Shown: positions 1-8,548 of the stretch, piece after piece
How positions within the stretch are numbered: position 1 is the stretch's first letter
Layout: each line of letters starts with the position of its first letter
Source: Pseudodesulfovibrio senegalensis
Lineage (GTDB): Bacteria > Desulfobacterota > Desulfovibrionia > Desulfovibrionales > Desulfovibrionaceae
Reading direction: 5' to 3'
Assembly: GCF_008830225.1 (NCBI RefSeq)
Contig: NZ_WAIE01000001.1
Span: 806,001 to 870,000 of the forward strand
DNA length: 64,000 nt
Notes under the pieces: generated by a model
What the model was told of the DNA's origin: nothing
Databases searched by the model: none
The model's input: only the letters and a program-made list of their open reading frames with translations
Made by a program: the position numbers and the translations under genes

Positions 1-149
1 ACGGAGAAGGAGGCGTTGTTGACGCCCACGCCGTGTTTTGTCTTTTCCATGATTTCATCTTTGGACGCACCCGCTTCAAGCATTTTCATGACTTTCTTGG
101 GAGCTGAACCAAAGATTTTGTAAAGGTTTTCAACTTTGATTTTACTCAT
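1..149 (-). CDS. proV: ProV/OpuAA-like glycine betaine/proline ABC transporter ATP-binding protein (N-terminus only)
   Basis: Only the first 49 codons are in the window, reading off the left edge from an ATG whose complement lies at 147-149. The N-terminus reads MSKIKVENLYKIFG, then a KVMKMLEAGASKDEI segment and KHGVGVNNASF. This matches the characteristic amphipathic start of ProV/OpuAA ATPases (NLYKIFG, then a basic helix before the Walker A region). The family couples ATP hydrolysis to uptake of compatible solutes at the inner membrane. The Walker motifs lie outside the window, so the call rests on this short stretch. A clear Shine-Dalgarno is not obvious upstream. Confidence 0.75.
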   Translation of the reverse strand, partial: MSKIKVENLYKIFGSAPKKVMKMLEAGASKDEIMEKTKHGVGVNNASFS

Positions 150-832
150 GCACCATATCCGGTTTCAGGTTGTACCTAGCAAAAAGGCTAAAAAAAAGAA
201 AAGATGAGAAAAAATACAGTAGGCTAGCAGGGGGGCTGCCGATCTTTCAGACCGCGCGGAAGAGAAACTAGATGAGAATGGCTTTCATGCTCGGAAATGA
301 AATGGCCATGTCTGTATTTAAGATGTGTTGCAGTGTTTTTTGTAGTCACAATGTGTAACTGTTGCATTGTCTTGCTGTATTGTACGACCATTTTTGATGC
401 AGTAGGTGTATGATACAGTATCTAGTGCGTGTTTTGAGGTCGATTTTTGTTTCTTTGTATAGCAGTCGAAAGTGTGTTGTTGCAGCTTGGTAGCGGCTCG
501 ATTTGACGAAGCGCATTGTTTTTTCAAGTTTATATTGAATAGATAAAATAAGAATGAATGTCAAATTGCAGTAAAAAACGAGATTTCACCTGACTGGAAG
601 CAGTTAAGAGCGTTTGTGGGTGGTTGTGGGTGGTTATGGCCTTTTTACTTGATTTTCTGATGTAGCATTTTATTATGACGCGGATGTGGCCGGACTTCTT
701 GACTTGATCCCGTGTGAGATTCCGGCAGGGACGTGCCGGATCGTTATAATTACGGCTTTCCTGAAATAAAAAAACCGCGATAAAAGCCTTGAACATGACT
801 TTTCGCGGTTTTTCGGAACATATCGCCTGAAT
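150..832. other. Gene-free intergenic stretch
   Basis: This 680-bp stretch lies between the divergent 5' end of proV and the 3' end of the alcohol dehydrogenase gene. I see no convincing gene: short open frames here lack ribosome binding sites and domain-like sequence. It is more AT-rich than its surroundings. It contains a 10-bp tandem duplication (TGTGGGTGGT twice, 615-634), an inverted repeat TCCGGCA/TGCCGGA at 721-740 without a T-run, and the terminator at 770-813. The proV promoter should lie in its left part, but I cannot place it. Confidence 0.6.
770..813 (-). terminator. Rho-independent terminator of the adh operon
   Basis: Arms AAAAACCGCGA (770-780) and TCGCGGTTTTT (803-813) pair perfectly. 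Read on the minus strand the hairpin is followed by a long T-rich run. It sits about 20 bp past the alcohol dehydrogenase stop codon. Confidence 0.8.
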
Positions 833-1960
833 TCAATAGGTGAACAGCTCCCGGACCAGAGCTCGCGCGTCGGTTTCGTTCATCTCCCGGGGGTTGCATT
901 GGGTGGAGGCAGAACTCAGCACGGCCTGCACAATCGTATCAAGATCGTTGAGGGTGCGGCCTTTGAAGGGGTTTTGCAGGCCAAGGCGCGCGAGAAGCGC
1001 GGCGATGCCTACCAGAAGATCCTGTCCGACAAGTGTGCTCAAAGTTTTGTAATCATGGGCCATTTGGGTGCGGTTGTAGTTGAGCACGTAGGGAAGGCAT
1101 GCTGCACATGCGTGCCCGTGCGGAATGCCATAGCTGCCGCCGAGAGGGCCGGCCAATCCGTGCACAGCCCCGAGTCCTGACGAGGAAAAAGCCACGCCTG
1201 CCAGAAAGCTGCCTTGCAGCATGTTCCGGGCGGCGATGCGATCGGTGCCGCCGTTTTCAAAAAGTGCGGGCAGGTTTTCGTAGAGCATGGCAGTCGCCTT
1301 GAGGGCCAGCTTTCTGCTGAACCACGTGGCCTTGTTGCTGACGTATGATTCGATGGCCTGGGTGAGCGCATCCATGCCCGCATGGGCTATGACATGCGGC
1401 GGCAGGCTTTTGAGCAATGCCGGATCAAGGATGACCAACCGGGCCATCATGCGTGGCGAGCGTAGCGACTGTTTGATTCCGGTTTCAGGGTCGGTAATCA
1501 CGGCCACGGTGGTGGCCTCCGCCCCTGTTCCCGCCGTGGTGGGAATTGCAATGAACGGCATTGAGGCCGCCGTGGCAGGAATCTCGGCGTCAAAAAGCTG
1601 GGCAATGGAATGTTGCGGCGCATGCAGGGCAGCGGCCTTGGTCAGGTCGAGAATCGATCCGCCACCAAGCCCTGCGATCCAGTCCACATTGCTTGTCCGT
1701 ATTGCGTCAATGAGAGCCAGCAATTGCGTCCGGGTGGGCTCGCCGCCCGAGTATTCCCATGTTTCCAGTTCCATGCCTGTGGGTGTATTGGCCGTGATTT
1801 TCGAGACCTTGCCGCGCCGCCGCATGCTTTGCCCGTGAACGAGCATTCCTCGGTTGCCGAATTGTCGCGCCTTTGCCGCAAGCTGTTCGGCCTGGTCGAA
1901 GCCGGTAATCACTTCGCCGGGAAAGGTGGCCTGGGTGGGAAGGATGTCATATGTTCGCAT
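833..1960 (-). CDS. Iron-containing alcohol dehydrogenase family protein
   Basis: A 375-residue protein of the iron-type (group III) alcohol dehydrogenases, cytoplasmic NAD(P)-dependent enzymes that interconvert alcohols and aldehydes or ketones. The cofactor motif GLGGGSILD is at about residues 98-105, followed by PTTAGTGAE near 140-148. Metal-ligand candidates are Asp197, His267 (AVHGLAG) and His281 (GIPHGHA). The position that is usually the second ligand His reads Gln201 (MDALTQAIE), a variant found in some subfamilies. I chose ATG 1960 because GGAGAAAA lies just upstream; a longer frame adds ten residues without support. It follows the DeoR regulator by 26 bp, so they probably form one operon. 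The substrate is unknown; the glpAB neighbourhood suggests a C3 alcohol or aldehyde. Confidence 0.9.
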   Translation of the reverse strand: MRTYDILPTQATFPGEVITGFDQAEQLAAKARQFGNRGMLVHGQSMRRRGKVSKITANTPTGMELETWEYSGGEPTRTQLLALIDAIRTSNVDWIAGLGGGSILDLTKAAALHAPQHSIAQLFDAEIPATAASMPFIAIPTTAGTGAEATTVAVITDPETGIKQSLRSPRMMARLVILDPALLKSLPPHVIAHAGMDALTQAIESYVSNKATWFSRKLALKATAMLYENLPALFENGGTDRIAARNMLQGSFLAGVAFSSSGLGAVHGLAGPLGGSYGIPHGHACAACLPYVLNYNRTQMAHDYKTLSTLVGQDLLVGIAALLARLGLQNPFKGRTLNDLDTIVQAVLSSASTQCNPREMNETDARALVRELFTY

Positions 1961-1986
1961 AGTTTTTCTCCATATCGGACTGCGAT

Positions 1987-2820
1987 TCATTCTTTTTTCA
2001 TGTCGGCAATGTGCAGGGCCACCCCGGCTTCATGCAACAGTTTCTGCTCCCGTTCGTTCGGATTCTTGTCCGTGAACAGGGCATCCACCTGCGTGATATG
2101 TCCGATGCGGGCCATGGCTGTTCTGCCGAATTTGCTGTGATCCGCCGCCAAGAGTGTTCGGGTGGCATTGGCGATGATTGTGCGCGATATGTGTGCCTCA
2201 TGGATGTCGAAATCGAGCAGATGCCCGGATTCGTCAATGCCGCTCAAAGTCAGGATGCCGTAGTCCACACGAAAGCTGTCAAAATATTCCAGCGTGGTTT
2301 CTCCGGTCAGGCCCATGTCCCGACCACGCATGGTACCGCCCGCCACCATGATTTCGAAGTCCTTTCGGTCTTTGAGGATAAAGGCCACGTTGAGGTTGTT
2401 GGTGACGATTCTGAGTCCTTTGTGTGAGGACAACGCTTTTGCGCATTCCTCGGCCGTGGTGCCGATGTCGATGAACAGGGAGGCGTTGTCCGGTATGTGT
2501 CTGGCCAGCAGCCGGGCCAGCGACTTTTTCCCCCTCCTGTGCAGCACCTTGCGGTCTGTGTAGGCCAGGTTTTCAACCGTGGTGGGCAGCCCGGCCCCGC
2601 CGTGGTAGCGTTGCAGCAGTTCTTGTTTTACCAGCCGGTTGATGTCGCGGCGCACGGTTTGCGGAGTAACAGAAAAGCGGTTGGCCAGAAACTCCACGGA
2701 AACGAATCCCTGCTTGCGGGCCAGTTCCAGAATTTCCGCATGGCGTTTGGAGAGGGGGGGATCCTTTTGGGGTGTCTGGTTCGTTTTTTTGCTTTCAGGT
2801 GTTTTCTTACTCATGCTCAT
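1987..2820 (-). CDS. DeoR/GlpR-family transcriptional repressor
   Basis: A 277-residue regulator. A basic, Lys-rich N-terminal tail (1-20) precedes a DeoR-type winged helix-turn-helix at about 26-80, including VSVEFLANRFSVTPQTVRRDI and the hallmark RYHGGA. The C-terminal half is the DeoRC sugar-phosphate sensor domain, with DIGTTAEECA and IVTNNLN segments. Members usually repress a sugar or polyol operon until a phosphorylated intermediate binds. It is divergent from glpA, and two palindromes lie between them, so I infer control of glpAB and of its own adh operon, perhaps by glycerol 3-phosphate. ATG 2820 is preferred; a TTG further upstream would extend the frame through an operator. ATG 2814 is also possible. 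Confidence 0.88.
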   Translation of the reverse strand: MSMSKKTPESKKTNQTPQKDPPLSKRHAEILELARKQGFVSVEFLANRFSVTPQTVRRDINRLVKQELLQRYHGGAGLPTTVENLAYTDRKVLHRRGKKSLARLLARHIPDNASLFIDIGTTAEECAKALSSHKGLRIVTNNLNVAFILKDRKDFEIMVAGGTMRGRDMGLTGETTLEYFDSFRVDYGILTLSGIDESGHLLDFDIHEAHISRTIIANATRTLLAADHSKFGRTAMARIGHITQVDALFTDKNPNEREQKLLHEAGVALHIADMKKE

Positions 2821-2831
2821 GAATGTATTTC

Positions 2832-2878
2832 TTTTCGGAAGCGAAAACAACAATTACATTTGTGTTTGAAACCGAACA
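2832..2878. promoter_or_regulatory. Two palindromic DeoR-type operators in the deoR/glpA intergenic region
   Basis: Site 1 (2832-2847) is a perfect palindrome TTTTCG-GAAG-CGAAAA. Site 2 (2863-2878) is TGTTTG-AAAC-CGAACA, one mismatch from a palindrome of the same design (6-bp arms, 4-bp spacer). Their centres are 31 bp apart, about three helical turns. TTCG/CGAA half-sites are typical of DeoR/GlpR regulators. Site 1 sits just in front of the regulator's own start and site 2 just upstream of the glpA promoter. Binding by the adjacent DeoR protein is inferred. Confidence 0.65.
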
Positions 2879-2886
2879 TATTTTCA

Positions 2887-2914
2887 TTGACTTGGTGTTC
2901 ACCTTTGCTACTTT
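2887..2914 (+). promoter_or_regulatory. Predicted sigma-70 promoter of glpAB
   Basis: TTGACT (2887-2892) and TACTTT (2909-2914) are separated by 16 bp, placing a start near 2921 in the untranslated region of glpA. Operator site 2 ends 8 bp upstream of the -35 box. Confidence 0.55.
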
Positions 2915-2967
2915 TTGCGTGTGCATGGCCGGAGGTCTTGTGGTTCCGGTCGAAACAGGGAGTATTG

Positions 2968-4533
2968 ATGCAAACGCAGGTGTTGATCATAGGGGGCGGC
3001 GTGACCGGGGTAGGACTTGCCCGCGATCTGGCCTTGCGCGGAGTGGACTGCATTTTGGCCGAGGCATATGACCTGAACGCCGGAGCCAGCGGTGCCAACC
3101 ATGGCCTGCTGCACAGCGGTTGCCGTTATGTTGCCAGCGATCCGCATTCCGCTCGGGAGTGTCATGAGGAAAGCTCCCTGCTCAGAAAGCTGGCTCCCCA
3201 TGTCGTGGAGGAGACAGGCGGGTATTTTGTTGCCGTGCCCGGAGACGATGAACGATACATTGCCGATTTTCCAGGCAGGTGCCGTTCCGCGGGAATTCCG
3301 GTGCGCTCCCAGGACGTGCCCGCGGCTCGGGAGCAGGAACCGGAACTGGCCGGAAATGCCGTGGCTGTTTTCGAAGTGCCGGATGCAACCGTGGACCCTT
3401 TTCATCTTGTTCTGGATACGCTCACCCATGCGCGCGAATTGGGAGCCCGTTTTCTGGGCCATACCCGTCTGGAAGGATTCGAGATGCGGCAGGGCCGGGT
3501 CGAAATCGCCCGTTTGCGCAATACGCGTAATGGCAGGGAATATCGGGTTCGGGCCGACCAGATCGTCAATGCGGCCGGTGCATGGGCGGGCGAGGTCGCT
3601 GCCATGGCGGGTGGCAACGTGGCCATGCGCTGCGTCAAGGGCACCCTGCTGGTGACGCATGATCGCATGACCCGCCGGGTGATCAATCGGCTGCGGCCTC
3701 CGGGAGATGGCGATATCCTCGTTCCCGGTGGTACGGTCTCCATTCTGGGCACCACGTCCGTTCGCGTGGAATCTCTTGACGATATAGCACCTACCGTGGC
3801 CGAGGTGGACGTGAACGTGGAGCAGGGGAGCGCCATGGTTCCCGGCCTTGCCTCCACCCGCTACATTCGCGCCTATGCGGGTGTGCGTCCATTGCTCCTC
3901 GAGCAGGACGACAGCAGCGACCGCAACGCCAGCCGAGGCGTGGCCCTGCTGGATCACGAGCGGGACGGGCTGCAGAATTTCGTGACCATAACGGGCGGCA
4001 AGCTGACCACGTTCCGGCTCATGGCCGAACAGACCGCTGATTTGGTCTGCGCACGACTCGGTGTGCATGCTCCCTGCCGTACCCGGACTACGCCGTTGCC
4101 TGCGGCCGAGCCGTGGCGTTGGAACGAGGCCGGGCTGGCCCGCAAGGGGTGGCTTTCCGAACATGAGCCGGGGGATGTTCTCTTGTGCGAATGTGAAATG
4201 GTTCCCCGGAGCGGGGTGGATGCCATTCTGGATATGGCCGCCGAAGAGGGTGAAGCCACGGGACTCAAGGCCCTGAACCGGCGCAGCCGTGTGGGCAAGG
4301 GGGCGTGTCAGGGAACGTTTTGCGGCCTGCGGCTGACGTCCTACCTGTATGACCGGGATGATCTTGATTCGGACGAGGGTATTGTTCAGTTGCGGGATTT
4401 TCTGGAGGAACGCTGGAAGGGACAGCGTCCTGTCTTGTGGGGGCCTGCCGCGGCGCAGGCTGAATTGCAGGAGGCGCTGTATTGCGGGCTCATGGGGCTG
4501 GAACTGCCTTCAACGGACAGGGAGGGCGCATGA
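2968..4533 (+). CDS. glpA: Anaerobic glycerol-3-phosphate dehydrogenase subunit A
   Basis: A 521-residue FAD protein of the DAO superfamily. It oxidises sn-glycerol 3-phosphate to dihydroxyacetone phosphate and passes electrons toward the quinone pool in anaerobic respiration. The dinucleotide motif GGGVTGVGLARDL is at residues 9-21, with the substrate-pocket GASGANHGLLHSG close behind and GGKLTTFRLMAE near the end of the oxidase domain. The C-terminus is a BFD-like [2Fe-2S] domain with Cys407, Cys409, Cys447 and Cys452 (CEC and ACQGTFC). ATG 2968 has GGGAG 5 nt upstream. The stop codon overlaps the glpB start, so the two subunits are translationally coupled. Confidence 0.93.
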   Translation: MQTQVLIIGGGVTGVGLARDLALRGVDCILAEAYDLNAGASGANHGLLHSGCRYVASDPHSARECHEESSLLRKLAPHVVEETGGYFVAVPGDDERYIADFPGRCRSAGIPVRSQDVPAAREQEPELAGNAVAVFEVPDATVDPFHLVLDTLTHARELGARFLGHTRLEGFEMRQGRVEIARLRNTRNGREYRVRADQIVNAAGAWAGEVAAMAGGNVAMRCVKGTLLVTHDRMTRRVINRLRPPGDGDILVPGGTVSILGTTSVRVESLDDIAPTVAEVDVNVEQGSAMVPGLASTRYIRAYAGVRPLLLEQDDSSDRNASRGVALLDHERDGLQNFVTITGGKLTTFRLMAEQTADLVCARLGVHAPCRTRTTPLPAAEPWRWNEAGLARKGWLSEHEPGDVLLCECEMVPRSGVDAILDMAAEEGEATGLKALNRRSRVGKGACQGTFCGLRLTSYLYDRDDLDSDEGIVQLRDFLEERWKGQRPVLWGPAAAQAELQEALYCGLMGLELPSTDREGA

Positions 4534-5837
4534 ACCCGGAAATCCGGTGCGACCTCATGGTGGTGGGATCCGGGATTGCGGGCATGGCCGCTGCCGCCTT
4601 TGCGTCTGCGCGGGGATTGCGCGTGGCGCAGGCCGGATTGGCCACGACCACCATGTTCGCCTCGGGATGTTTTGACCTGCTGGGGGTATCTCCTGAAACC
4701 ATGAAGCCGTGTGATGATCCGTATGCGGCCATTGGTGAGTTGCGCGCCAGCAATCCTGCGCATCCGTATGCCCGCATGCACGATGATGCAATTCGCGCGG
4801 CGTTTGGCGAATTTCTGGATTTTTGCGCAGGGTGCGGGGTTTCCATGCATGTCCGGGAAGGGCGCAATATGCACCTTCCCACTCCGGTGGGCAGCGTGAA
4901 AACCACATATGCCGTGCCCGAGAGCCTGTTGCACGGCGTTCGCGTCATGGAGGACGAATCCCTCTGTCTGCTGGTGGATGTGCGCGGGCTCAAGGGCTAC
5001 AGCGCCCGTCAGGTGGCGGCTGCGTCTCAGGGGTTGATCAATGTGTCCGGGGTTGCGCGTGTGGAATTCCCCGGTTTTGAAGACAATGCCGACGTGTATG
5101 TGCGGCAGATGGCCCTTGCCATGGAGAACCCGCGTATTCAGGAGGAGCTTGTTGCCCGGATTGCGCCGCACGTGCGCAAGGCCCGGGCTGTGGGACTGCC
5201 GGCCATGCTCGGCCTTGCCCGTTCCTCCGAGGTTTTGCATGCGGTGAGCGACGGGCTGGGTGTGCCTGTTTTCGAGATTCCGACCATGCCGCCGGGTATA
5301 GCGGGGGAACGCCTGAAGACTGCATTGGATGAAGGGTTGCGGGCCAACGGCGTGCGCATTTTCACTCGGCAGAATGTATTGCGGGTACGGTCGGATTCAG
5401 ACAGTTTCCGGCTTGAGGTAGGCTCGGATTGGCCTGTGCACAGGGTTGCGGCCCGGGCCGTGGTCTTGGCCAGCGGGCGTTTTCTGGGGCGCGGTCTCGT
5501 GGCTGAAAGACTCGGGATTCGCGAACCTTTGTTCGATATTCCGGTTGTCCAGCCCTCACACAGGGATCAATGGCACGCACGGCGGTTTTTTGCACCGGAA
5601 GGGCACGCGGTGAACCGGGCGGGAGTTGTTGCGGACGATGATTTTCGGCCTGTGAACGAAAGCGGCGCCTGTGTGCATGAGCGGTTGTACGCAGCCGGGG
5701 CGATCCTTGCCCATCAAGATTGGATGCGGGAAAAGAGCGGAACCGGTATCGCCGTGTGTTCAGCCTATCGTGCGGTAAACGCACTTGCCCGGGAGAGTGG
5801 ACTTGCGGCCAAGGGCCAAAGCGGACAACACCAGTAA
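4530..5837 (+). CDS. glpB: Anaerobic glycerol-3-phosphate dehydrogenase subunit B
   Basis: A 435-residue GlpB-family flavoprotein that partners GlpA. The N-terminal GSGIAGMAAAAFA is the FAD/NAD Rossmann motif. The interior segments TTTMFASGCFDLLG and PTPVGSVKTTYAVPES and the C-terminal YAAGAILAHQDW are characteristic of the family, whose role is to bind flavin and link GlpA to the membrane subunit. ATG 4530 overlaps the glpA stop (ATGA). In the E. coli operon the next gene is glpC, encoding the Fe-S membrane anchor. Here the next gene is a MerR regulator, so the anchor must be encoded elsewhere or replaced. No terminator is visible after the gene. Confidence 0.92.
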   Translation: MNPEIRCDLMVVGSGIAGMAAAAFASARGLRVAQAGLATTTMFASGCFDLLGVSPETMKPCDDPYAAIGELRASNPAHPYARMHDDAIRAAFGEFLDFCAGCGVSMHVREGRNMHLPTPVGSVKTTYAVPESLLHGVRVMEDESLCLLVDVRGLKGYSARQVAAASQGLINVSGVARVEFPGFEDNADVYVRQMALAMENPRIQEELVARIAPHVRKARAVGLPAMLGLARSSEVLHAVSDGLGVPVFEIPTMPPGIAGERLKTALDEGLRANGVRIFTRQNVLRVRSDSDSFRLEVGSDWPVHRVAARAVVLASGRFLGRGLVAERLGIREPLFDIPVVQPSHRDQWHARRFFAPEGHAVNRAGVVADDDFRPVNESGACVHERLYAAGAILAHQDWMREKSGTGIAVCSAYRAVNALARESGLAAKGQSGQHQ

Positions 5838-5931
5838 TCGGGGACACGGGTGCGTCGTTATTGCGGAAGCATCGGAATGTGCCATTTGTATGCCCTTCCC
5901 CCGGCTTCCATCGTCTGTTATCTTTCCATGC

Positions 5932-6240
5932 ATGAGTGATCTTTCCGACTTCAAGCGATACAAAATCGGCCAGGCAGCCAAAATGCTTGACCTCAAGCCA
6001 TATGTGCTGCGTTTCTGGGAAGGGGAATTCCCCGAGCTGGACCCTATTCGCACGGATACCGGGCAGCGGCTGTATGCTGAGGAACATCTGGAAATAATAC
6101 GAGAGATAAAGCGCCTGCTGTATGATGAGGGCCTGACCATAGAGGGAGCCCGCAAGCGGCTCGAAGATCGCGAACGACACGACCTGTTGCGCGACGTGCG
6201 TACCGAGTTGCTGGCAATTCGTGACATGTTGGGTAAATGA
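5932..6240 (+). CDS. MerR-family transcriptional regulator
   Basis: A 102-residue protein consisting almost entirely of a MerR winged-helix DNA-binding domain: YKIGQAAKMLDLKPYVLRFWEGEFPEL at residues 9-35, then the wing with RLYAEEHLEIIREIKRLLYDEGLTIEGARKRL. A short C-terminal helix could mediate dimerisation. There is no recognisable effector domain and no cysteine cluster, so I cannot name the signal. Minimal MerR proteins of this length are common in Deltaproteobacteria. ATG 5932 is the only in-frame start that keeps a normal N-terminus; an ATG 4 bp upstream is out of frame. It is followed by the asmA-like gene after 22 bp and probably cotranscribed with it. Confidence 0.85.
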   Translation: MSDLSDFKRYKIGQAAKMLDLKPYVLRFWEGEFPELDPIRTDTGQRLYAEEHLEIIREIKRLLYDEGLTIEGARKRLEDRERHDLLRDVRTELLAIRDMLGK

Positions 6241-6262
6241 ATTTCGTGAAGGGAGGTCGGCA

Positions 6263-8470
6263 ATGGCGTTCAGGAGCAGATGGGTTGTGATTACTGCCGG
6301 ATTGGTTGTCGGTTTTCTGGTATTGGCTGCTGTGCTGGCGTTCACGTTTATTCGTCCCCGGCAACTGGCCGATCTTGCGGTGGCCCAGGTTCGTTCACAA
6401 ACCGGCAGGGATCTGGATTTCGGCGGAGAGTTGAGTCTTTCGGTTTTTCCCTGGCTGGGCGTTGAGGCCTCGAACGTCACGCTGGGCAATGCGCCGGGAT
6501 TCGGGCCGGAGCCCATGATGAATGTTGCTCAAGTCGAAGTACGTGTGAGGTTGCTGCCTCTGTTGCACGGCGATATGGAAGTTGGGCATGTGGTTCTTGA
6601 GGGCGTGGATCTGAATTTGGCCCGCAACGCCAACGGCGTTACCAACTGGGCCGATCTCGTGGCCAGGGCGTCCCAAGAAAAATCGGGTACGTCTTCATCG
6701 CAGCCCTCGTCGGCGAAATCCGGATCGGATGGTGTCAAGGCCTCGCCCGGAAAACAGACTTCCCTGCTTGTGCAGGAAGTGACCATGCGCGGAGTCAATC
6801 TGAAATGGGACGACCGCAAGCAGGGCAAACAATATCATTTGCGCGACGGCAGCCTGGAGTTGGAAGGGTTCAGGCTGAACCAGCCGTTTGATTTCACGTC
6901 GTCTTTCTCGTTTGTGCTCAATGATCCCGAATTGGAAGGATCTGTCCGTTTTGCGGCCAGTGCGCGTCTGGACCTTGAGCGCAAGCTGTACTCCCTGATC
7001 AACGTGGATTCCCAGATAGGGGCCAAGGGCCCGGGGGTGCCGGGTAAATCCCTGGAGGCCGATCTTCGGGCGCAGGGCATTGTCGTCGATCTCAAGGGCA
7101 ATACGCTCAAAGCCGAAAAGCTTGCGCTGGATGCGTATGACGTCAATGCCCGGGCCGATCTTGCCGTTACCCGCCTGAATGCCGACCCCGTGATCACCGG
7201 AACGGTTTCCCTGTCCGAATTCGACGGCAGAAAGCTCATGGAGACTTTGGGTATCGTTTCTTTGCAGACAGCGGACGCTTCAGCATTGTCCTCTCTTGCC
7301 GGAAATTTCGATTTTCGTTTTGATTCCAAAACGTTGGCCGTATCCAGGTTCGCCATGAATCTGGACGGTTCCACTGTTGGCGGTTCGTTTGGCATCCGCA
7401 ATTTCCCCAATCCCGCATACGATTTCGAACTTGCAGTGGATGAGTTGAATGTGGACCGTTACCTGCCACTCGAAACGAATTCCGGAACCCGGAAAGCCGA
7501 ATCGGGTGAAACCGTTCCCAGCGGGAATGGGACCAACGCGGCAACCGTCCAAAAAAAGAAATCCGAGGAATTGTATCCCGTAGATGTTTTGCGCGGACTG
7601 GACATCCGGGGCAGGGCAGTCGTCGATCGATTGACGGTGAAGAATCTCAAGTTCAGCGGCGTGAAGGTCAAGCTGGTGGCCGAGAACAACCGTATTTCGA
7701 TCGATCCCTTGCTGCTTAACGGATACGAGGGCAACGCTGATGCCGTGGTCGTGGTGGACGTTGCCGGAAATACGCCGAGGACCGACCTTGTGGCCGAAGT
7801 CAAGCATCTTCAGCTTGGGCCATTGCTCAAGGATTACAACGGAGAAGATTCCCTGCAGGGCAAAACTTCCTTGTATGCGGCACTTGGCGGGGACGGCAAT
7901 ACGCTTTCCGCGTTGAAAAAGACTGTTGACGGCAAGTTGTCCTTCAAGCTGCAAGATGGTGTTTTCCCGGGGGTGAATGCTTTGGATTTGGCCAAGAGTA
8001 CGCAGAATTCCAAGGAGAAAACAGGGACCATCGAATCCGACGATGACGACAAGACAAAATTCGGAACGATTTCCGGTTCGGCTGCCGTAAAGGACGGACT
8101 GGTTTCCAACCGGGATTTGACGGTCATGGCTCCCAACCTGCGTGGCAAGGGCGAAGGGACCGTGAACCTTGTTTCCTCCAAGATCGATTATCTTGTTCAC
8201 GTCAAGCTGGTTGCGTCCTCCAAGGGGCAGGGCGGTGCATCCTATGCCGATACGCCGGGAATCCCCGTGCCCATCCATGTTGGCGGTACTCTTGAAGACC
8301 CGTCCTATTTCGTGAATCCGGCCGAGTATATAAAGATGCTCGGTTCCGGTGTCGCGGACACCGTGGGTGGTGTGGTCAAGGGGGCCGGAAGTGTCGTGAA
8401 GGGCGTTGGAGAAGGCGTGGGCGGGTTGATCAAGAGCATCATTCCGAACAAGAAAAAGTCGGCCCAATAG
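6263..8470 (+). CDS. AsmA-family protein
   Basis: A 735-residue AsmA-like protein. An N-terminal membrane anchor (about residues 8-30) is followed by the typical RDLDFGGELSLSVFPWLGVEASNVTLGNAPGF stretch of the AsmA domain, then a long beta-rich periplasmic region and a C-terminal second AsmA unit with GKGEGTVNLVSSKIDY. A Ser/Lys-rich low-complexity linker lies near residues 135-165 and the tail is Gly/Val rich. The family is anchored in the inner membrane, projects into the periplasm and is linked to lipid transport and outer-membrane assembly. ATG 6263 is chosen because GGGAGG precedes it by 6 nt. The exact substrate is not inferable. Confidence 0.88.
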   Translation: MAFRSRWVVITAGLVVGFLVLAAVLAFTFIRPRQLADLAVAQVRSQTGRDLDFGGELSLSVFPWLGVEASNVTLGNAPGFGPEPMMNVAQVEVRVRLLPLLHGDMEVGHVVLEGVDLNLARNANGVTNWADLVARASQEKSGTSSSQPSSAKSGSDGVKASPGKQTSLLVQEVTMRGVNLKWDDRKQGKQYHLRDGSLELEGFRLNQPFDFTSSFSFVLNDPELEGSVRFAASARLDLERKLYSLINVDSQIGAKGPGVPGKSLEADLRAQGIVVDLKGNTLKAEKLALDAYDVNARADLAVTRLNADPVITGTVSLSEFDGRKLMETLGIVSLQTADASALSSLAGNFDFRFDSKTLAVSRFAMNLDGSTVGGSFGIRNFPNPAYDFELAVDELNVDRYLPLETNSGTRKAESGETVPSGNGTNAATVQKKKSEELYPVDVLRGLDIRGRAVVDRLTVKNLKFSGVKVKLVAENNRISIDPLLLNGYEGNADAVVVVDVAGNTPRTDLVAEVKHLQLGPLLKDYNGEDSLQGKTSLYAALGGDGNTLSALKKTVDGKLSFKLQDGVFPGVNALDLAKSTQNSKEKTGTIESDDDDKTKFGTISGSAAVKDGLVSNRDLTVMAPNLRGKGEGTVNLVSSKIDYLVHVKLVASSKGQGGASYADTPGIPVPIHVGGTLEDPSYFVNPAEYIKMLGSGVADTVGGVVKGAGSVVKGVGEGVGGLIKSIIPNKKKSAQ

Positions 8471-8548
8471 GATTTGTCACCTGATTGAAACAGTTGCCGC
8501 CTGTTTTACGTCCATATTTGTGTATTGTCCCTGGAAAAGGAGCGACTC

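Noticed and set aside
530-796. 88-codon minus-strand frame in the first intergenic region
   Set aside because: It overlaps the adh terminator hairpin and has no protein-like features.
2908-4164. Minus-strand open frame across glpA
   Set aside because: No ribosome-binding site or domain; it overlaps a fully supported glpA.
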